Assembly: GCA_008477525.1 (NCBI GenBank)
Contig: SPDT01000001.1
Location: forward strand, 5,208,001 to 5,272,000
DNA length: 64,000 bases
Direction: 5' to 3'
Source of the DNA: Hypomyces perniciosus
Lineage: Eukaryota > Ascomycota > Sordariomycetes > Hypocreales > Hypocreaceae
Shown here piece after piece: positions 21,695-34,102 of the stretch. Made by a program: the position numbers and the translations under genes. A model generated the notes under the pieces. That model was not told where the DNA came from. It was given only the letters and a program-made list of their open reading frames with translations, and made no database searches. Numbering within the stretch: the first letter of the stretch is position 1; each line of letters opens with the position of its first letter.

Positions 21695-21884
21695 GAGGCC
21701 CAGGGCCTCAGGCACCAGGATGAAAAACCCTCCTTACAGAGGGGAAAAACCTGAGTGCTAGCTGTCGGGACCTCTTACGAGGCGACGTAGTTTTCGAGGC
21801 TTCATCGTCGGCAACACCTCTTGCGAGGCGGTAGCCGTGCCTCTTGCGAGGCAGAGTGTCGTCTATTGCCTCTTACGAGGCAAT
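21695..21884. other. Array of short perfect hairpins
   Basis: Within 190 bp there are at least five inverted repeats: GAGGCCCAGGGCCTC at 21695-21709; CCTCTTACGAGG at 21771-21782; CCTCTTGCGAGG at 21817-21828; GCCTCTTGCGAGGC at 21839-21852; and ATTGCCTCTTACGAGGCAAT at 21865-21884, an 8-bp stem with a TTAC loop. A looser CCCTC..GAGGG pair lies near 21728. Four share the core CCTCTTRCGAGG. Function unknown. Confidence 0.8.
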
Positions 21885-22678
21885 ATGCTAGCAGCAGAGC
21901 TGCATAGATGTCGTCGCCAGCTCTCGAGGGAGGTGAAGCTCTCCGAATTCCTCCCTCTTTATGCGCTGTTAGGGCCCGGTAAGCCCAAGCGGAGAGACAG
22001 GCCAGTAGGCCTGCAAAAATTACCCCGCACGTTAACAAGCCATAACAGCTGCTAGCGTGGGAGAATTTTTACAGAGGAGAGTTGCAACATCCCGTTGAGA
22101 CTGACATCAATATAAGCAATACGGCATCCAACACTCAAGTATGTCAGAGTATGGCTCTGTGCATTGACATGGTTTGCGTTCGTTTTCCAGGCACGAATTG
22201 GGCAGTAAACTGGGCTGTTGATGAGGCGTTAAAGGTCTTGGGATGACGCGCACACTCAGCTCACGTGTCAAGGGGCCATTCTGTTAATGGTAAATGAATC
22301 GGTTATTTCTCGGCCAAACACATCCCCACCCAAATACGCCGCTATTGAGTAGAGTAGAAGATTCCTGCCCTGTGTGGCTGAAGACGGCGGGCTGGAACGA
22401 AACACCATCAAATAATTCTAGGGTCATTCTCCTGTTGGAAAACACAGTTACGTAGTCAGCTTGAACACATCACGAAGAAAGAGGACATGAATTCCACTCA
22501 ATTAACAACATCCCCTCTTCTAATTTGGTTGCCCTTCCAGCTCTTTTATATAACAAGAGAATGATGTGTTCCGTTTCATCTCCGTTCAGCTCCTCCGGTG
22601 AGGCTAACCTTCTTGCATATCCAATCTCCACGAAGACCGATATTATCCGACACCTTCCTTCTTTATATGCCTCTAGAT

Positions 22679-23085
22679 AGGTTGATAGGTGGCCGCAGGA
22701 TTGCCGACAGCCGGGTCGGCCGCATCTGTAAATCTCCATACCATTTGTACCTCTAGGAACTCACGTTTGAGATCATTGACGTCAAGTCTGAGTCCATTAA
22801 CCTCACGCTTGAGATCGGTGATCCTGTCTCTCTAAGTCAGCAGGATTCGCAATGCCGGGGCAAACACAAACATCTCTTGAAGATGATTGATCCTTCAACA
22901 CCAATACGTTAGCTGAGGGGTGCACGTCACTGGACCAGTCCACTCACATCTCAGGTACGACTTCATTTGGTTCTAAAATGCTATATATGAGAATCGATTA
23001 ATCACTGAATGTTTAGCATCTTGGTGATCCCGGTGATGACTGACACGCCGTCTTGGTCATTGATCACATGACTGTTGTTCATTGG
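22679..23085 (-). pseudogene. Fragmentary coiled-coil gene
   Basis: Reading the minus strand, an ATG near 23085 opens MNNSHVINDQDGVSVITGIT; further down are a possible exon ending at a GTGAGT donor near 22952, a stretch DVCVCPGIANPADLER, and then, in another frame, DRITDLKREVNGLRLDVNDL with perfect heptads, ending ATYQPI and a stop at 22679. The frame change occurs in a GAGAGA run near 22832, consistent with a small indel. The heptad part is convincing coding sequence; the rest of the model is tentative. Family not recognised. Confidence 0.4.
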
Positions 23086-25199
23086 CCTTAATTTTTGTTA
23101 GCATAACCAGACAAAGTGGATGGTCGCACAAACATCGAGCCTTCCACATGCACAAACTGACTTGGCGCTAAGCGCGCAGCAGCATGAGTATAAGCAGCGC
23201 CTAGCACTGGCTGGCGTGAAACCAGAGTAGCGTTCCGGCGTCTGCCTGGAGGAGGCGATGGCATCTGGGGCAGCTGCCCTGCGAACCGCTTTGTTGCTTG
23301 CGAGTGTTGGAGCATTTCAGTTGTACAAAAAGTCTCGGTGACTCGCTTAATGAAATAGAACAATGGTGGTTGCACGCCGAAGCACAATTGTTCTCTCTTA
23401 TATATGTTGAACCAAAAACCGACAGTATGGAAGCTAGAAATCCTTAGACCTTCTTCCCAAGCACAACCAACAACAATACGATGGTCCACCGAATGTGTGA
23501 TCAATCACCAAATTGTGCATGGACGTAGTCTAGACAGAGAGGGGTGAAATAAACTGAATATCTTCATACACCAAGTACGAATGCACAAGGCCATGCCTTG
23601 TTGTGACTGGATCGCTGTTTAAGCGGGTCGGGAAATGAATTTCGAAGACAGTGTTTAGGGTCCTTTTGCTTTACGTGTTGGCTACAATCCCCGCAGGCCG
23701 GTTTTCTTTGTACGCCCGACGCTGTGCAGGAATGTTAACCGGTCACCCCTCCTTGCTCTAGACACACAACCAACAGTCGGGCGATATGTCACAGTTATAG
23801 GCAACAGCATGTCAATGCGCCGTTTAGTGTGTATACCAGCTGCGCAACCAGTCGTTCGTTCACGTCGTGTTTCTGCGTCAAATTAGCGAAAGTAAACGCT
23901 GTCATCATCCCGAATAGATTTGTCCTCAACAACCATAGACTGACGACATGGTGTTTTGACCAGGTGGCTGCGAATGCATTCACGAAAACGCCTTCAAAGC
24001 AAACTTCGACACGGAAGTCCGGCGGCACAGCAACGAAATGCTGCTGAGGGAGGGGCTCGGTCATACCACAGGGATAAGAACCAACAAATCGCTCAATTCC
24101 CAGCGTCATCTGGTGCAACTTTAGGGGGGGCTGGGTGTCGTTGGTTCCTGTCAGTCAAAATTGCACCGATAACCCGGTCGGCCGTTCACCTTCCACTGCC
24201 TAACTTCGAAACCTGATGCGACCAGGTAGCAACATCTGTTCTGTCAGCTGTGATATTTTACGTCCGACAGAGCAGGGATTATAACGCCGACTGATGTGCA
24301 CCTACGTAGGACGAATCTTGTGATGTCGAAGGCTTAATGAAGGCACAATCTCGCCTCGTCAGTACGCAACTCCAAGTAAAGAAGCCATTTGTGATTTATA
24401 CACCAATCGTGATTGCCTTTTTATGCTTTTTTAACGCTTTCATGCGCCTTGAGAATAAACGGCGACGACCCAGAATATTAGTTGGTATATACCTCAGTCA
24501 TGGAAAACATCTATTTATGCTGCTGTAGTTTGAGCCAACCAGAGTCATCAAAACCACAGGAGCAACCGCCTAATTCACCTACTCCGTACGAACGTTCATC
24601 TCACAGTAAAGGCTTCAGCCGACACCTACTGGGTACTTGTAGCACAGTGCGTGCCTCTCTATGTGTATCCCCTACCTAACAAACGGGACAATAATCGGGT
24701 GGAGCAGCTCAGCTAGAAGAGCGGAAGGAAGAGACATCAGCCTGACGCGAGCGGAGTAGCAGATGTCGAGGGTAGATAGCGTTCGGATTTTGCTGCAGTT
24801 CAATTTCACCAACCTCATGACTGAATCCATTGTAGCGATTCATGTGTGCCTATTGGTAGAGAAGGTCACCATGGGATGGAGCCCAAAGCTGTTGGCCTCC
24901 ACTCCAAATACTAGACAGAGTCATACCCAAGCGTCAAGATGCTATTGCGAAACGTTAATACAGGAGGAGACAGTGGAGTATAACAAGAGTCCAATATTTG
25001 ACAGAGCAAAGGGATCTTTAGGCAGTCCTAACATTTTCGCACTGGTGATTAATATGTGGTTCCCATTCTCTCTTCATTCATCCAGGCGGTCGTGGCGCTA
25101 CACCTATGCTCCATACCATTGCACACAATCCATATACCAATCTCAGTATTAGAAGAAGTACAAAGGACATCTGCGCATATAACACACAAAAGTGCGCCA
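23086..25199. other. Gene-poor stretch
   Basis: Several open frames exist. The best is a minus-strand frame of 107 residues at 23795-24118 (VEVCFEGVFVNAFAATWSKH), with no recognisable domain. Another, at 23088-23504 minus, is Pro/Arg-rich and unsupported. A TACTCCGTA motif lies at 24580. I do not annotate any of these as genes. Confidence 0.4.
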
Positions 25200-26244
25200 C
25201 TACACGCACCTTCTTCTAGTAGTTGAAGCTTTCACAAAAGCCCTCAGTCGAGGATCTTTTGATAAAACAAATGACCCTCGTGGCACTGGCGGTACTGCCA
25301 ACACCGGCCGCGGTGATGGACCATCGAACATTCTCCAAGCTTCGAGGGCCTCTCGCGCGGCTCTTCGCCAGGCTATGGTAGGAACTGTGATGAATGGCAT
25401 GACCTTCTGCGCTGGAAATCCTGCAAATTCCATGGCGCTAGCTTCTAACCCTAGCCCTCCCCCCGAGTACTGGCTGCTAGGTATGCTATTCTCTACCACA
25501 TCCGTGGCGAAGCTGGCATTGAAATCCCCCCAAGACATCCTATCGTCGTCAACCTGTCCATCGCTGTCATCACAAGTTTGGGATGGCTGAGCGAAGCCTT
25601 GCGAGAGGCTGATCAGACCAAACTCTTCTTGGCTACTACTGCTTGGCTCTTGTGCATCATTGGACCCTGGCAGTGGCGCCGCCTTGGCTTTGGCCTCGAC
25701 GATAGGACTTGAGATGGGGCGCCCGGTGGCAGCGGCAGCATCCGATTCGTTCCCGCTGTCCAACGATGCTTCATCCACACTTGCATCAGTCAATGCATAT
25801 GGGTCTATGATTTCTCGCCCTGAAGGTCGCTGTGGCGGTTGCTGTGACCGTCGCCGCGCGCTTCGTCTCAGCAGCCTCTGGGGCCTCCCTGCGTGACGAG
25901 GCCGGGTAGCTCGGTAGCTTTGTCGCTCGGACTGTTGAATTGTCATCCCAGACAACTCGTCTGCTATCTGCCGTTGCCATCAGCCATATCAGCCATATCA
26001 GCCATAGTGAATGGAGCACATGTCCAGTGGTGGTGGTACTAACCAGACTGTTCACATCCGGAGCAATCTCCCCCTCTGGAACATGGACCACGGTGCGATA
26101 GCATAGGTGCGTCGGGTCCCAGTAGACAGCCAAGGCAAAGGTATGTGCCAAAACGCCCAATTCTTTTGCTTTACTGAGGACGCTAGGCCCGCTTTTACGG
26201 GCCTTAGCTTTCTCTTTGGTATTATGTTTATACGCATGATCCAT
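25200..26244 (-). CDS. MADS-box-like (SRF-type) regulator
   Basis: Two exons, 26244-26044 and 25967-25200, with a 76-nt intron (GTTAGT donor, CGGCAG acceptor, GGCTGAT branch-like elements); 322 residues, frame exactly maintained. Exon 1 has the degenerate MADS pattern of small fungal regulators: a basic start (KHNTKEKAKARKSG), SVLSKAKELGVLAHTFALAV and a PEGEIAPDV ending. The long exon 2 product is Arg-rich at first, then Ser/Asp-rich and disordered, with short hydrophobic patches at the C-terminus. It would be expected to bind DNA in the nucleus. The intron contains a threefold ATATCAGCC repeat. The assignment to the MADS family is by pattern only. Confidence 0.55.
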
Positions 26245-28832
26245 GCCTGGGTCTAAAATTGCTCGAGTCCCACCTGACTTTTTTCTGACCGTTCAAGAGC
26301 GCAGCGAGAATGCAGTGAGAATGCGTCAATGATAGAGTCTCTATTTCGCCAACTGGACGGCCCCGTGGGCTTCTTCATATTGCTCCCTGAGCAGTTGATT
26401 TCAACTTCCAAAGGCACGCGACGACGTCCAAAAACGATACCGTGTGAAAACTCGTAAACATACCCCCCCTACCTTTCATATTTTCCATTTCTAATTGTAT
26501 TTGTGCCATTGTCAATAAGTTGCCATGGAACGTTGGCAAGTTCTAATTCCTCGTCCGGGGCCTGTTAGCTAAAGACCAGCGGACCAGGGTGTAAAATCCA
26601 CTACAGATGCTTGTTGGATGAAAAGCTTAACGTCCAATTGTGGCCTGCTGCCCCCTGTCGAATTCTCTCTTGCAAACTGCTACGCGCCCTTACCTAATAG
26701 TTCATTTCTTGATTCTTGGCATTAATACCATTTTTCTTGTCTGTGGGTTTTTGTGACAAAGAGAAACCCACAATCCAGCCCCACGTTGATTCCTTGACTA
26801 AACAGGCCCGGAACTTGATTTTCATGACAAAGTAGAGAGATATTATCTCGTAAAAATGTCTGGTTCCCGTCCCAGCCTCATCTCCCACTCTGCCTTTATC
26901 ATCCAAAGTCCGAAAGCACACAATTACAGTACCCCATCTTTTCTCAAAACTTACGTATTTCCGTGTCGCTATTAGGTATAAACGGCCGTTGCACCAGCCA
27001 TTACTCCGTAGAATGAGTAAAATGGCTCATCACCATTTCAAGAGTCCCCGCTAATTTACAGATGTGGATAGCCACCAACGGTTTTCAGCGTTAATGCTTG
27101 CAAAGTGAGGCAAAAATGATTCCTACGGGAGTCAGTTTATGTACCTAATATTACATAATAACAATTTCAGGGTTTCCATAGAAGGGAACGGCAAGAAACA
27201 GCCGAAAGTCGCTCTAGACTCTTTATTAATAGACAAAACCTTAAATCCATAAGTACTCTGTTTTAATGTTGCTGTTTCTGACTTTTAGGTGTAAAAAGGA
27301 TCAAAATCCCAATTTATAACTTTAAAAAGCAGCAAATGGCTTTTGTTAGAGAACAACCTGGTCCGTGCTCAGAGAGGTTTGGTTTCGGCCGCTACTGTGC
27401 TCCGTAATTAATCACGACTGCAAGAAATTGCCCGTCAGTGGGACCTTTGGTGACTAACGGGTAGAATCACAGAAGCAAGAAAAGTCAGCTTCGCCGCCAC
27501 GGCTGATACGGCTGAGGTATTTCGAAACGCAGCTTACGCGGCCTTCTTTGTTGATAAATAAGGCAGAAAAGGAAGCACAGAAGGAGGGTCAATCAATAAT
27601 GGAATTCACGGGTGCTGAGATCTCCCCACTGTCGTGACATGTTCAGGCTGATTACATGACTGCAAATTCTGACAATATGGCATCTGTGGCCCTCAGTACA
27701 AGTCTATTCAAGCGACCCGCTTTCGGGGGAAGGTGTGGCCCTGCTCGTTCAAAGTCCACAGTTTGCTGATGTCGGATAAAGTATATAACATTTATATGTG
27801 GTGAAATTTGACAGCTGAGTAGACGCCAAACCAAAATCATGCGCTCTAGCTCTTTCATTGTTCTCTTCAATTGATTTCATGATCGAGACAGCTCTCCAAT
27901 TTGCAGATTTTATCGAGATTGATAGAGATATATCCCATCGCACTGGCTTGCTACTGACTATGCATCCCATCCCATGACGAATCCAATATAGCCTAGCTAT
28001 TGACCTTGAGTTCCTTTGATAGAAGGTGGTTTGCTATACATGTACCTTGGTGTAAAAGGGAGAGCCAGTCGATGGCTATTGCGAACTGTATTGCTGCTCA
28101 GGTTGCTTCTAGATTAGGCGAGCACTTCAACTTCGTGCTGCGATAGGCAATTGTCGGGTGGCTTTATGGCCGATTGTTTGACATTGGCATGAGCAGTGCC
28201 CCGGTCTGCTATTCATTCTCATCTCGACAGACAACTCTAATGTGATATGGATTCTTTAGGTCTTTAGTGCCAGCACAGTATCTCTAGTTAGGCTGGTCTT
28301 GTCTGCGCGGACTTCTCTCTATTATGGCTCGGATTGCACTTACGGTGACCTGCTCGCGTTCTCAACTTTCACTCTCGACACGTCTAGGATGTAAGGTAGA
28401 GGGTCCATGTAAGTAGATGTGCTCCTGTTGCATAGTGCATGTGTGTAATTATCAGACATCTCACAAGACAGCGTCTGTTTACGCCTGAATTCCATCTCCC
28501 TTGATGTAGTATGACTAATATGTATGAAGAAAAAAGTTCCTCATCACAGATAGTTCTCCAGCTAGCCAATTTATGGTACCTCGTATTTCTGTAATCCGAC
28601 TAGTAGACTTTTCCAACAACGTATTATGTATCCAACACCTGCGGTACAAATCAATACTTGTACAAACAACAGTAAAATACTGTGTACGTATAATAGCACG
28701 ACTCTTATTCCTATTCAAGCCCCATTCTCTGCCAACCTCATCTTCCCTAATTCTTGCAGGATTAATTTGCAGGCAGATTTGGTGTGGGACTGCCTATGAC
28801 ATTCCATGGCAAGGTCTTGCCCCCACAGGTAC
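26245..28832. other. Gene-poor stretch with a transposon relic
   Basis: AT-rich, no supportable gene. It contains the element copy at 27125-27397 and a TACTCCGTA motif at 27002. Short frames, for example at 27749-27970 minus, have no support. Confidence 0.5.
27125..27397 (-). mobile_element. Internally deleted copy of the 464-bp TIR element
   Basis: In reverse orientation, the sequence matches the element at 34693: the terminal CGGCCGCTACTG at 27386-27397, GGTCCGTGCTC..AGAG, the AAATGGCTTTTGTTAG segment, the GTTGCTGTTTCTGACTTTTA segment and GGCAAGAAACAGCCGAAAGT. The terminal repeat lacks the GTGTCCGCATTTT part, and the opposite end is missing. Confidence 0.7.
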
Positions 28833-30413
28833 TTACAGAGAAATGCCATGTAGAATGCCCAGAACCTTTTCAATGTACCTCACACCCACCGCTACCCCGT
28901 CCTCATCCTGGAATTCTCGTTCGTCACCAAAATCAAAGTTGCCCTCGTCCAGACAAGTTAAGCACGTCTCGACCACCTCGCTGTATTTGGTACCCATCTT
29001 GACTCTCAACACGTTGCTACGGCTAAGACTAACCAGGTGCTCCTGTAGTACCTTGGGATTCTTAAGCTGCGCCCCATCTTCAGAGAGTCCAAGAGCTCTC
29101 GATGGCTGTGCAATACCATCGGAATCATAAGCAACGAGTGACTCCCACAGACCAATCTCTAGAAGGCATACTCCTAGGCTATAGATATCGTGCTGCATCA
29201 CGTAATAGTCAACGTTGTTTTCCTGCCGCTGCGGATGTCTGTACATATTGGTTTCCCACTTCAGGTCAGTCACTGGGTATGTCCTCCCATCCGCATTTCG
29301 GATGACCTGGAATCCGACTAGGCATGCCATGCTCGGGAGTCTCCCCTCCTCTGACTTGCTGAGACTCAATATCGTCTCAGGCCGGATATTCTTGTGTACG
29401 AACCCGTACAAGTGAACATAGTAGACAGCGCTGACAAGCCGTTTCGCCATCTCGAGACGGTCGGAAAGCGAGTCATGGGCTTGACCAGAGAGCAGTAGTT
29501 CCCGAACGCTGCGGATGGCTGTGTATCCCTCTGGAACTCGGAAGAGGAAAGCCATGCTGGAGGTCTTGACCTGCGGCACGACCCCCTTGCAGCTAAAGAT
29601 GCCGAAGGTAAAGGGATCCGAGTCTCGAAGACGGCGCGCAAAATCCCGTGCGTCTTTTTTCTCCACCGCTCCGTTGGTGACCGCATCTATGATGAGTCGT
29701 CTGGACTCCCCCGAACACGTGGCTACCTGGGCCGTAGAGTACAGAATGTCTACTCTGTCGTAATCCTTTAGACTTTCTTCACTGATAAAGACGCTCCGGG
29801 ATTCTGCCAAGGTCTCCTTAAAAGCTCGACGAAACTTCCGGGCTACCATACTGGGCTCTGCTGCACTTGTAGGCCCGTTTTTGATGACATTGTTGAGCAT
29901 CCCGTCAACACTCGGAGGAGCAAGTTTGATCAAGTAAAGCCAAGAAGGCTCGTATCGTTTCTGCCAAGATTCCAGTTCTTGTATGGTCTCCTCCAGGGTA
30001 CCCTTTAGACGTAAAAAATGAAGCTTTCTCGCCTTGGACGTTGAGCGCTTGTCACATTTGGAGAGATTTTGCATAGCGCCCTCCAACTTGGCGCGGAGGA
30101 TGCAAAGCGTCTGTTGTTGAACATCTTTGTCTTCGTCGGTCATGGTGCTTTCCAGCTCTTTGGTCACTTCTAGCTGGGTGAGAACTCGTGACCAACAGAT
30201 TTCAATCCGGAGATACATCTCGACTAGCCTGTCGTCAGCTTCCCGATAGTCCTTGCATGTCTGGACTAAATCCTTTCCCCATCTTTATTTTTTCGTTTGG
30301 TCAGTGTTTACGATTACGGGTTATATGCACGGAGTAATAGAGCTATCTACTTACTTCATACACAGGTCGACAGTCCCGGCAAGGCCCGCGATTCCAAGAG
30401 CGAGCTCAGCCAT
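28833..30413 (-). CDS. HeLo-like helical domain fused to a pseudokinase
   Basis: Two exons, 30413-30355 and 30282-28833, joined by a 72-nt GTAAGT..AAAG intron; 502 residues. Residues 1 to about 150 form a helical N-terminal module (MAELALGIAGLAGTVDLCMK, GKDLVQTCKDYREADDRL, LRIEICWSRVLTQLEV) of the HET-S/HeLo-like kind that in fungi drives membrane-targeting cell death. The C-terminal ~300 residues have a protein kinase fold without catalytic residues: HRD is HKN (FVHKNIRPETIL, catalytic Asp replaced by Asn), the DFG position reads VGF, and no glycine loop is visible, while the structural IYSLGVCLLEIGLW helix is retained. The stop overlaps a GTAAGT, so a short extra 3' exon is possible. It is transcribed divergently from an intact kinase gene 455 bp away. 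Cell-death function is inference from domain family. Confidence 0.75.
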
Positions 30414-30868
30414 TGTGTGCTACAACCGGGCTGGGTATTTTGAACGTTGTGCAAAGGCAAAATGAGGGATTTGTGGATTGCCAAGAATGACTTGACCTGA
30501 ATAACTGCCACCACTTGATCCGAATGGAAGCGGGGGTAGCTGAGTGGCAGCCAATCCGTTTCACCAAAACATTGATTTGCGTGCATACAAACACGTGCAC
30601 CGACCAATTAATCATTATTTTGCTTCCTTCAGAAACTGGCGACCCAATTCGAACCCCTCATCTTGCTGAAAAAAACTTCGACACATATAGATAACGGCCA
30701 TTACACTTGGTTACTGACGCGTTTCTGTCCCCCCCCTTTTGCTCTTTGTACAAAAGCGCCATCTAGCACCCGTGGTATCCTGGAATGATCGCGATGTTCT
30801 GAGAGTGAATTGTACACACCCCATACCAAGATTCACCTAGCACCGAATTCTGTGGAAATCCTACCTCA
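30414..30868. promoter_or_regulatory. Shared divergent promoter region
   Basis: The 455 bp between the start codons of two divergently transcribed genes must contain both promoters. CCAAT-type sequences are visible near 30551 and 30602. No further element can be defined with confidence. Confidence 0.5.
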
Positions 30869-33079
30869 ATGGATGACGACGTACCGGATCATGTGCGGGA
30901 CTACAGATTGGAAACCCAGTTCCCCAAGAAACGCGAAATCGTCCACATCTATGATGACCCAGATGCGCCTCCATCGTCCCAACGACGGTTGGAATGCTGG
31001 AAGAGCGAGAAACAGCCCATTGGCCATGGTGGCCAGGGCAAAGTGTTCTTACAAAAATGTACCAGTGGCAGTCGACATTATACCCAGCGCGCTGTGAAAG
31101 TCATCCCACTTCAGGATGCCAGTGGGAGACGACGTTATATACGAGAGTTAGAAACCATGGTCAAATTCTCTCACGACAAGGTACTTATTCATCGTGATTT
31201 CGACGTCCTATTATATAGCATAACCGTGAATCGCGATAGCCGTATATGAACGAGCCCTATGCTAACTTACGCAATTAGTACTCTAAGTACTTCGTGAAGT
31301 CGCTTGGATGGTACGAGTCTAATAACTCGTTGTGCATTGCCATGCAGTATTTCCCTATGGGAGATTTGGAGGCATATCTTCTCGACCATCCACTCTTGCC
31401 TGAAAACGACACCTGCCAGATTACCAGCCAAGTATTGCGAGGCTTGGCGATCATGCACGGAGAAGGTTTTGCTCACCGTGATATAAAGCCCAAGGTGCGT
31501 GAACTCTAGGAAACTCAGCCACCGCTGAACGAAGTGGGTGGCAAGCGTCTGACATCTGGGACAAGAATGTCTTAATTCAACAACATCCGACAACTATAGA
31601 ACCTAGTTCTTGGTGGGTCAAGCTTGCAGATTTTGGTATAAGCAAGAGGCTGGGAGAAGTTATTACCAGCACAAGCACAATGATCGGGACTCCGGCATAC
31701 ATTGCGCCTGAGCTTTTCCAGGTTGACCCAGAAAGCCTTTTGGATATTAAATACCTAGCAGCAGACATGTGGGCCTTGGGTGTCATGGCCTTCTTTATAT
31801 TGACGAAGTCTTATCCATTTTCAAGTCCTTGGCACATTTTTCAGTATACAGATAGCCCAGATACACTATTTCCTCATCGCTTGTTGGACGAATGTCATGT
31901 CAGCTTAGATGGGCAGTCTTTCATTAGTCATTTGATGAAGCCAAAGCCAAAAGAGCGATTAGACTCTAACACAGCTCTTCATCATACATGGCTTCAATCT
32001 TGGTTGCCGAATGCGCCAATGATCCTAGACCACCACAGCGAGTAAGTGCAGCGTCTCGTAGAACACGCAGAGCTGATAGCTAACTTTGCAGATCCTCGAC
32101 TCCATCCTCTGGAAGGACTTCGTTTGATGGAGAGAGGGGGATGACTACACATGTGTCCGATATCACTGATCTCCCGATTGCTTTCCAAATGGGCCCAATC
32201 AGTCGATTGCCTTCGCCCATCATTACAACGGAGTCGTCCAACAAGGTACTTAACGATAAAATATTGGTCTCCGTCATCGAGGAATCTAGTAGCCAGTCGT
32301 CTACACATGATCAGATTCGGGCACAGCTATTGCTGGCAGCAGAGGAGGGGCATGAAGACGTCGTCAAGCTGCTTGTTGAGAAGGGGGCCGATATCACGAT
32401 TCCAGATAACGATGGATGGACACCAGTCCATGCAGCATCAAGTAACGGACATGTCGAGGTGGTCAAGCTGCTTGTTGAGAATGGTGCCGATATCATGATT
32501 CCAGATAACGATGGATGGACACCAGTCTATGAAGCATCAAGCAATGGACATGTCGAGGTGGTCAAGATGTTTATTGAGAACGGGGTCGATATCACGATTC
32601 CAAATAACGATGGATGGACACCAGTCCATGCAGCATCAGACAACGGACATGTCGAGGTGGTCAAGCTGCTTTTTGAGAATGGTGCCGATATCACGATTCC
32701 AGATAACGATGGATGGACGCCGGTCTATGCAGCATCACGTAATGGGCATGTCGAAGGAGTCAAGCTACTTGTTGAGAATGGGGCCGATATTACAATTCGG
32801 AATAACGATGGATGGACATCGATCTATGCCGCATCAAGTGAAGGACATGTAGAGGTAGTGAAACTACTGATTGAGAATGGGGTCGATATTATGATTCCGA
32901 GCAAAGCCGGGTGGACACCAGTCTATGCAGCATCAAGTAACGGATATATCGAGGTAGTCAAGCTGCTTGTTGAGAAGGGGGCCGATATCACGATTCGGAA
33001 TAATGATGGATGGACACCAGTCCATGCAGCATTAATCAACGGACATGTTGAGGTAGTCAACCTGCTTCGGCGGTCGTAA
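30869..33079 (+). CDS. Ser/Thr protein kinase with C-terminal ankyrin repeats
   Basis: Four exons: 30869-31180, 31279-31494, 31566-32041 and 32092-33079 (introns 98, 71 and 50 nt, all GT..AG); exact frame, 663 residues. All catalytic motifs are present: glycine loop IGHGGQGKVF, AVKVI lysine, HRDIKPKN (split by intron 2), ADFGIS and YIAPELF. It should therefore be an active kinase, with an overall look close to CAMK/CHK-like enzymes. After a Ser-rich linker come eight ankyrin repeats of 33 residues (DGWTPVHAASSNGHVEVVKL) that are almost identical to each other, the last cut short. Kinase-ankyrin fusions are reminiscent of animal RIPK4/ANKK1. Its divergent neighbour is the HeLo-like pseudokinase, suggesting a functional pair in signalling or incompatibility (inference). 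Confidence 0.85.
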
Positions 33080-34102
33080 CATTTCGGGGAATATTGTCAA
33101 ACTCCTCCATCATGGGCCGCTCTCCGATTTGAGTACGGCGCTCTGATGCATGATTCTCTGTCTTGCTTTCACAAACTAGTTAACCGCATCACTTGATGTT
33201 GAAGAGATACTCTGATGGAGCAGATACGATAGTGAACTCAGACTGTGAAGTTTCCTTACTATGTGGTTCCTTGGACACCTCACTCCTGCGCAGTCTCGTA
33301 TCCGACAGTAATATACTGTAGTTACCAGCAAACCACTACGCGCTAATCCTTGCTACCTGTAACTAGACCACATCCGTAACGGGCTATTCATTTCCACGCG
33401 TGGATAGCGTGGACAGTAGACGTGGAATAGTTGCCCACCTTGGTTGGACCTTTCCTCTGCGGCCTCCCGTTGGTTCCTCACATAGTTGTTCCTCATGTAT
33501 TCACACAGTCGCTTTACAGACCCACCTGAAGATGCATAGCAACAGGCGTCGGTTCAATAATTTCCTAGTGATCTATGTGTTCCCAAATTATTGTTTTATG
33601 TTCAATACCATAACGGGTTGGTGTTTTGAATATACCCAAATATTAATCGCAGATCAGCAGTACGAAAACACATAAGTGGCTAGGAAATGATTGAACTAGA
33701 CACTCTTGCTGATATAAAGCTAGGTGAGCAAAGCTGCTGCTTAACTACACAGAAAATAGCTAACAACATGGATATGTTTCGTGATTCTACCAGCCTGGGT
33801 CCTTGGGAGTCATAAAACGAGCGCTATTGACTTACGGACCCGATCAATGACTGGAGATGCGTTCCTTCTGGTTGATAGAGGATTTTGTTGCGTGACAGAT
33901 CCTGTCGTGGATTCATGCCTTATATTGATACCAAACTCCTAATGAAACCACAATGCATTCAATCCATTTACCTTGCTTCAAGATTCTATGTTGTTTACGA
34001 GCCGTAAGTCACGGCTTGGAGTCCGTAACTAATACAGCCATCATATATGTAACCTCCTCTCATTGGACCTATATTGCTCAATGGTTAGCCCAGGCTATGC
34101 CC
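33080..34102. other. Gene-free stretch with a dispersed repeat
   Basis: No supportable gene. The segment about 33670-33760 (AATGATTGAACTAGACACTC, then AGGTGAGCAAAGCTGCTGCT) resembles about 37010-37080 (AATGATTGAATTCGACACTC, then AGGTGGGAAAAGCTACTACT) in the same orientation. Confidence 0.55.

Noticed and set aside
21695..21884. CRISPR-like array
   Set aside because: Repeat units are only 12-20 nt palindromes with irregular spacing, and the genome is clearly eukaryotic.
21584..22047. Possible solo LTR beginning TGTTAAC and ending CATAACA
   Set aside because: No matching 5-bp target duplication at either side and no tRNA primer site or polypurine tract; the ends could be coincidental.
23795..24118. 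107-codon minus-strand frame
   Set aside because: Some coding character, but no recognisable domain, partner exon or paralogue in the window; left unannotated.
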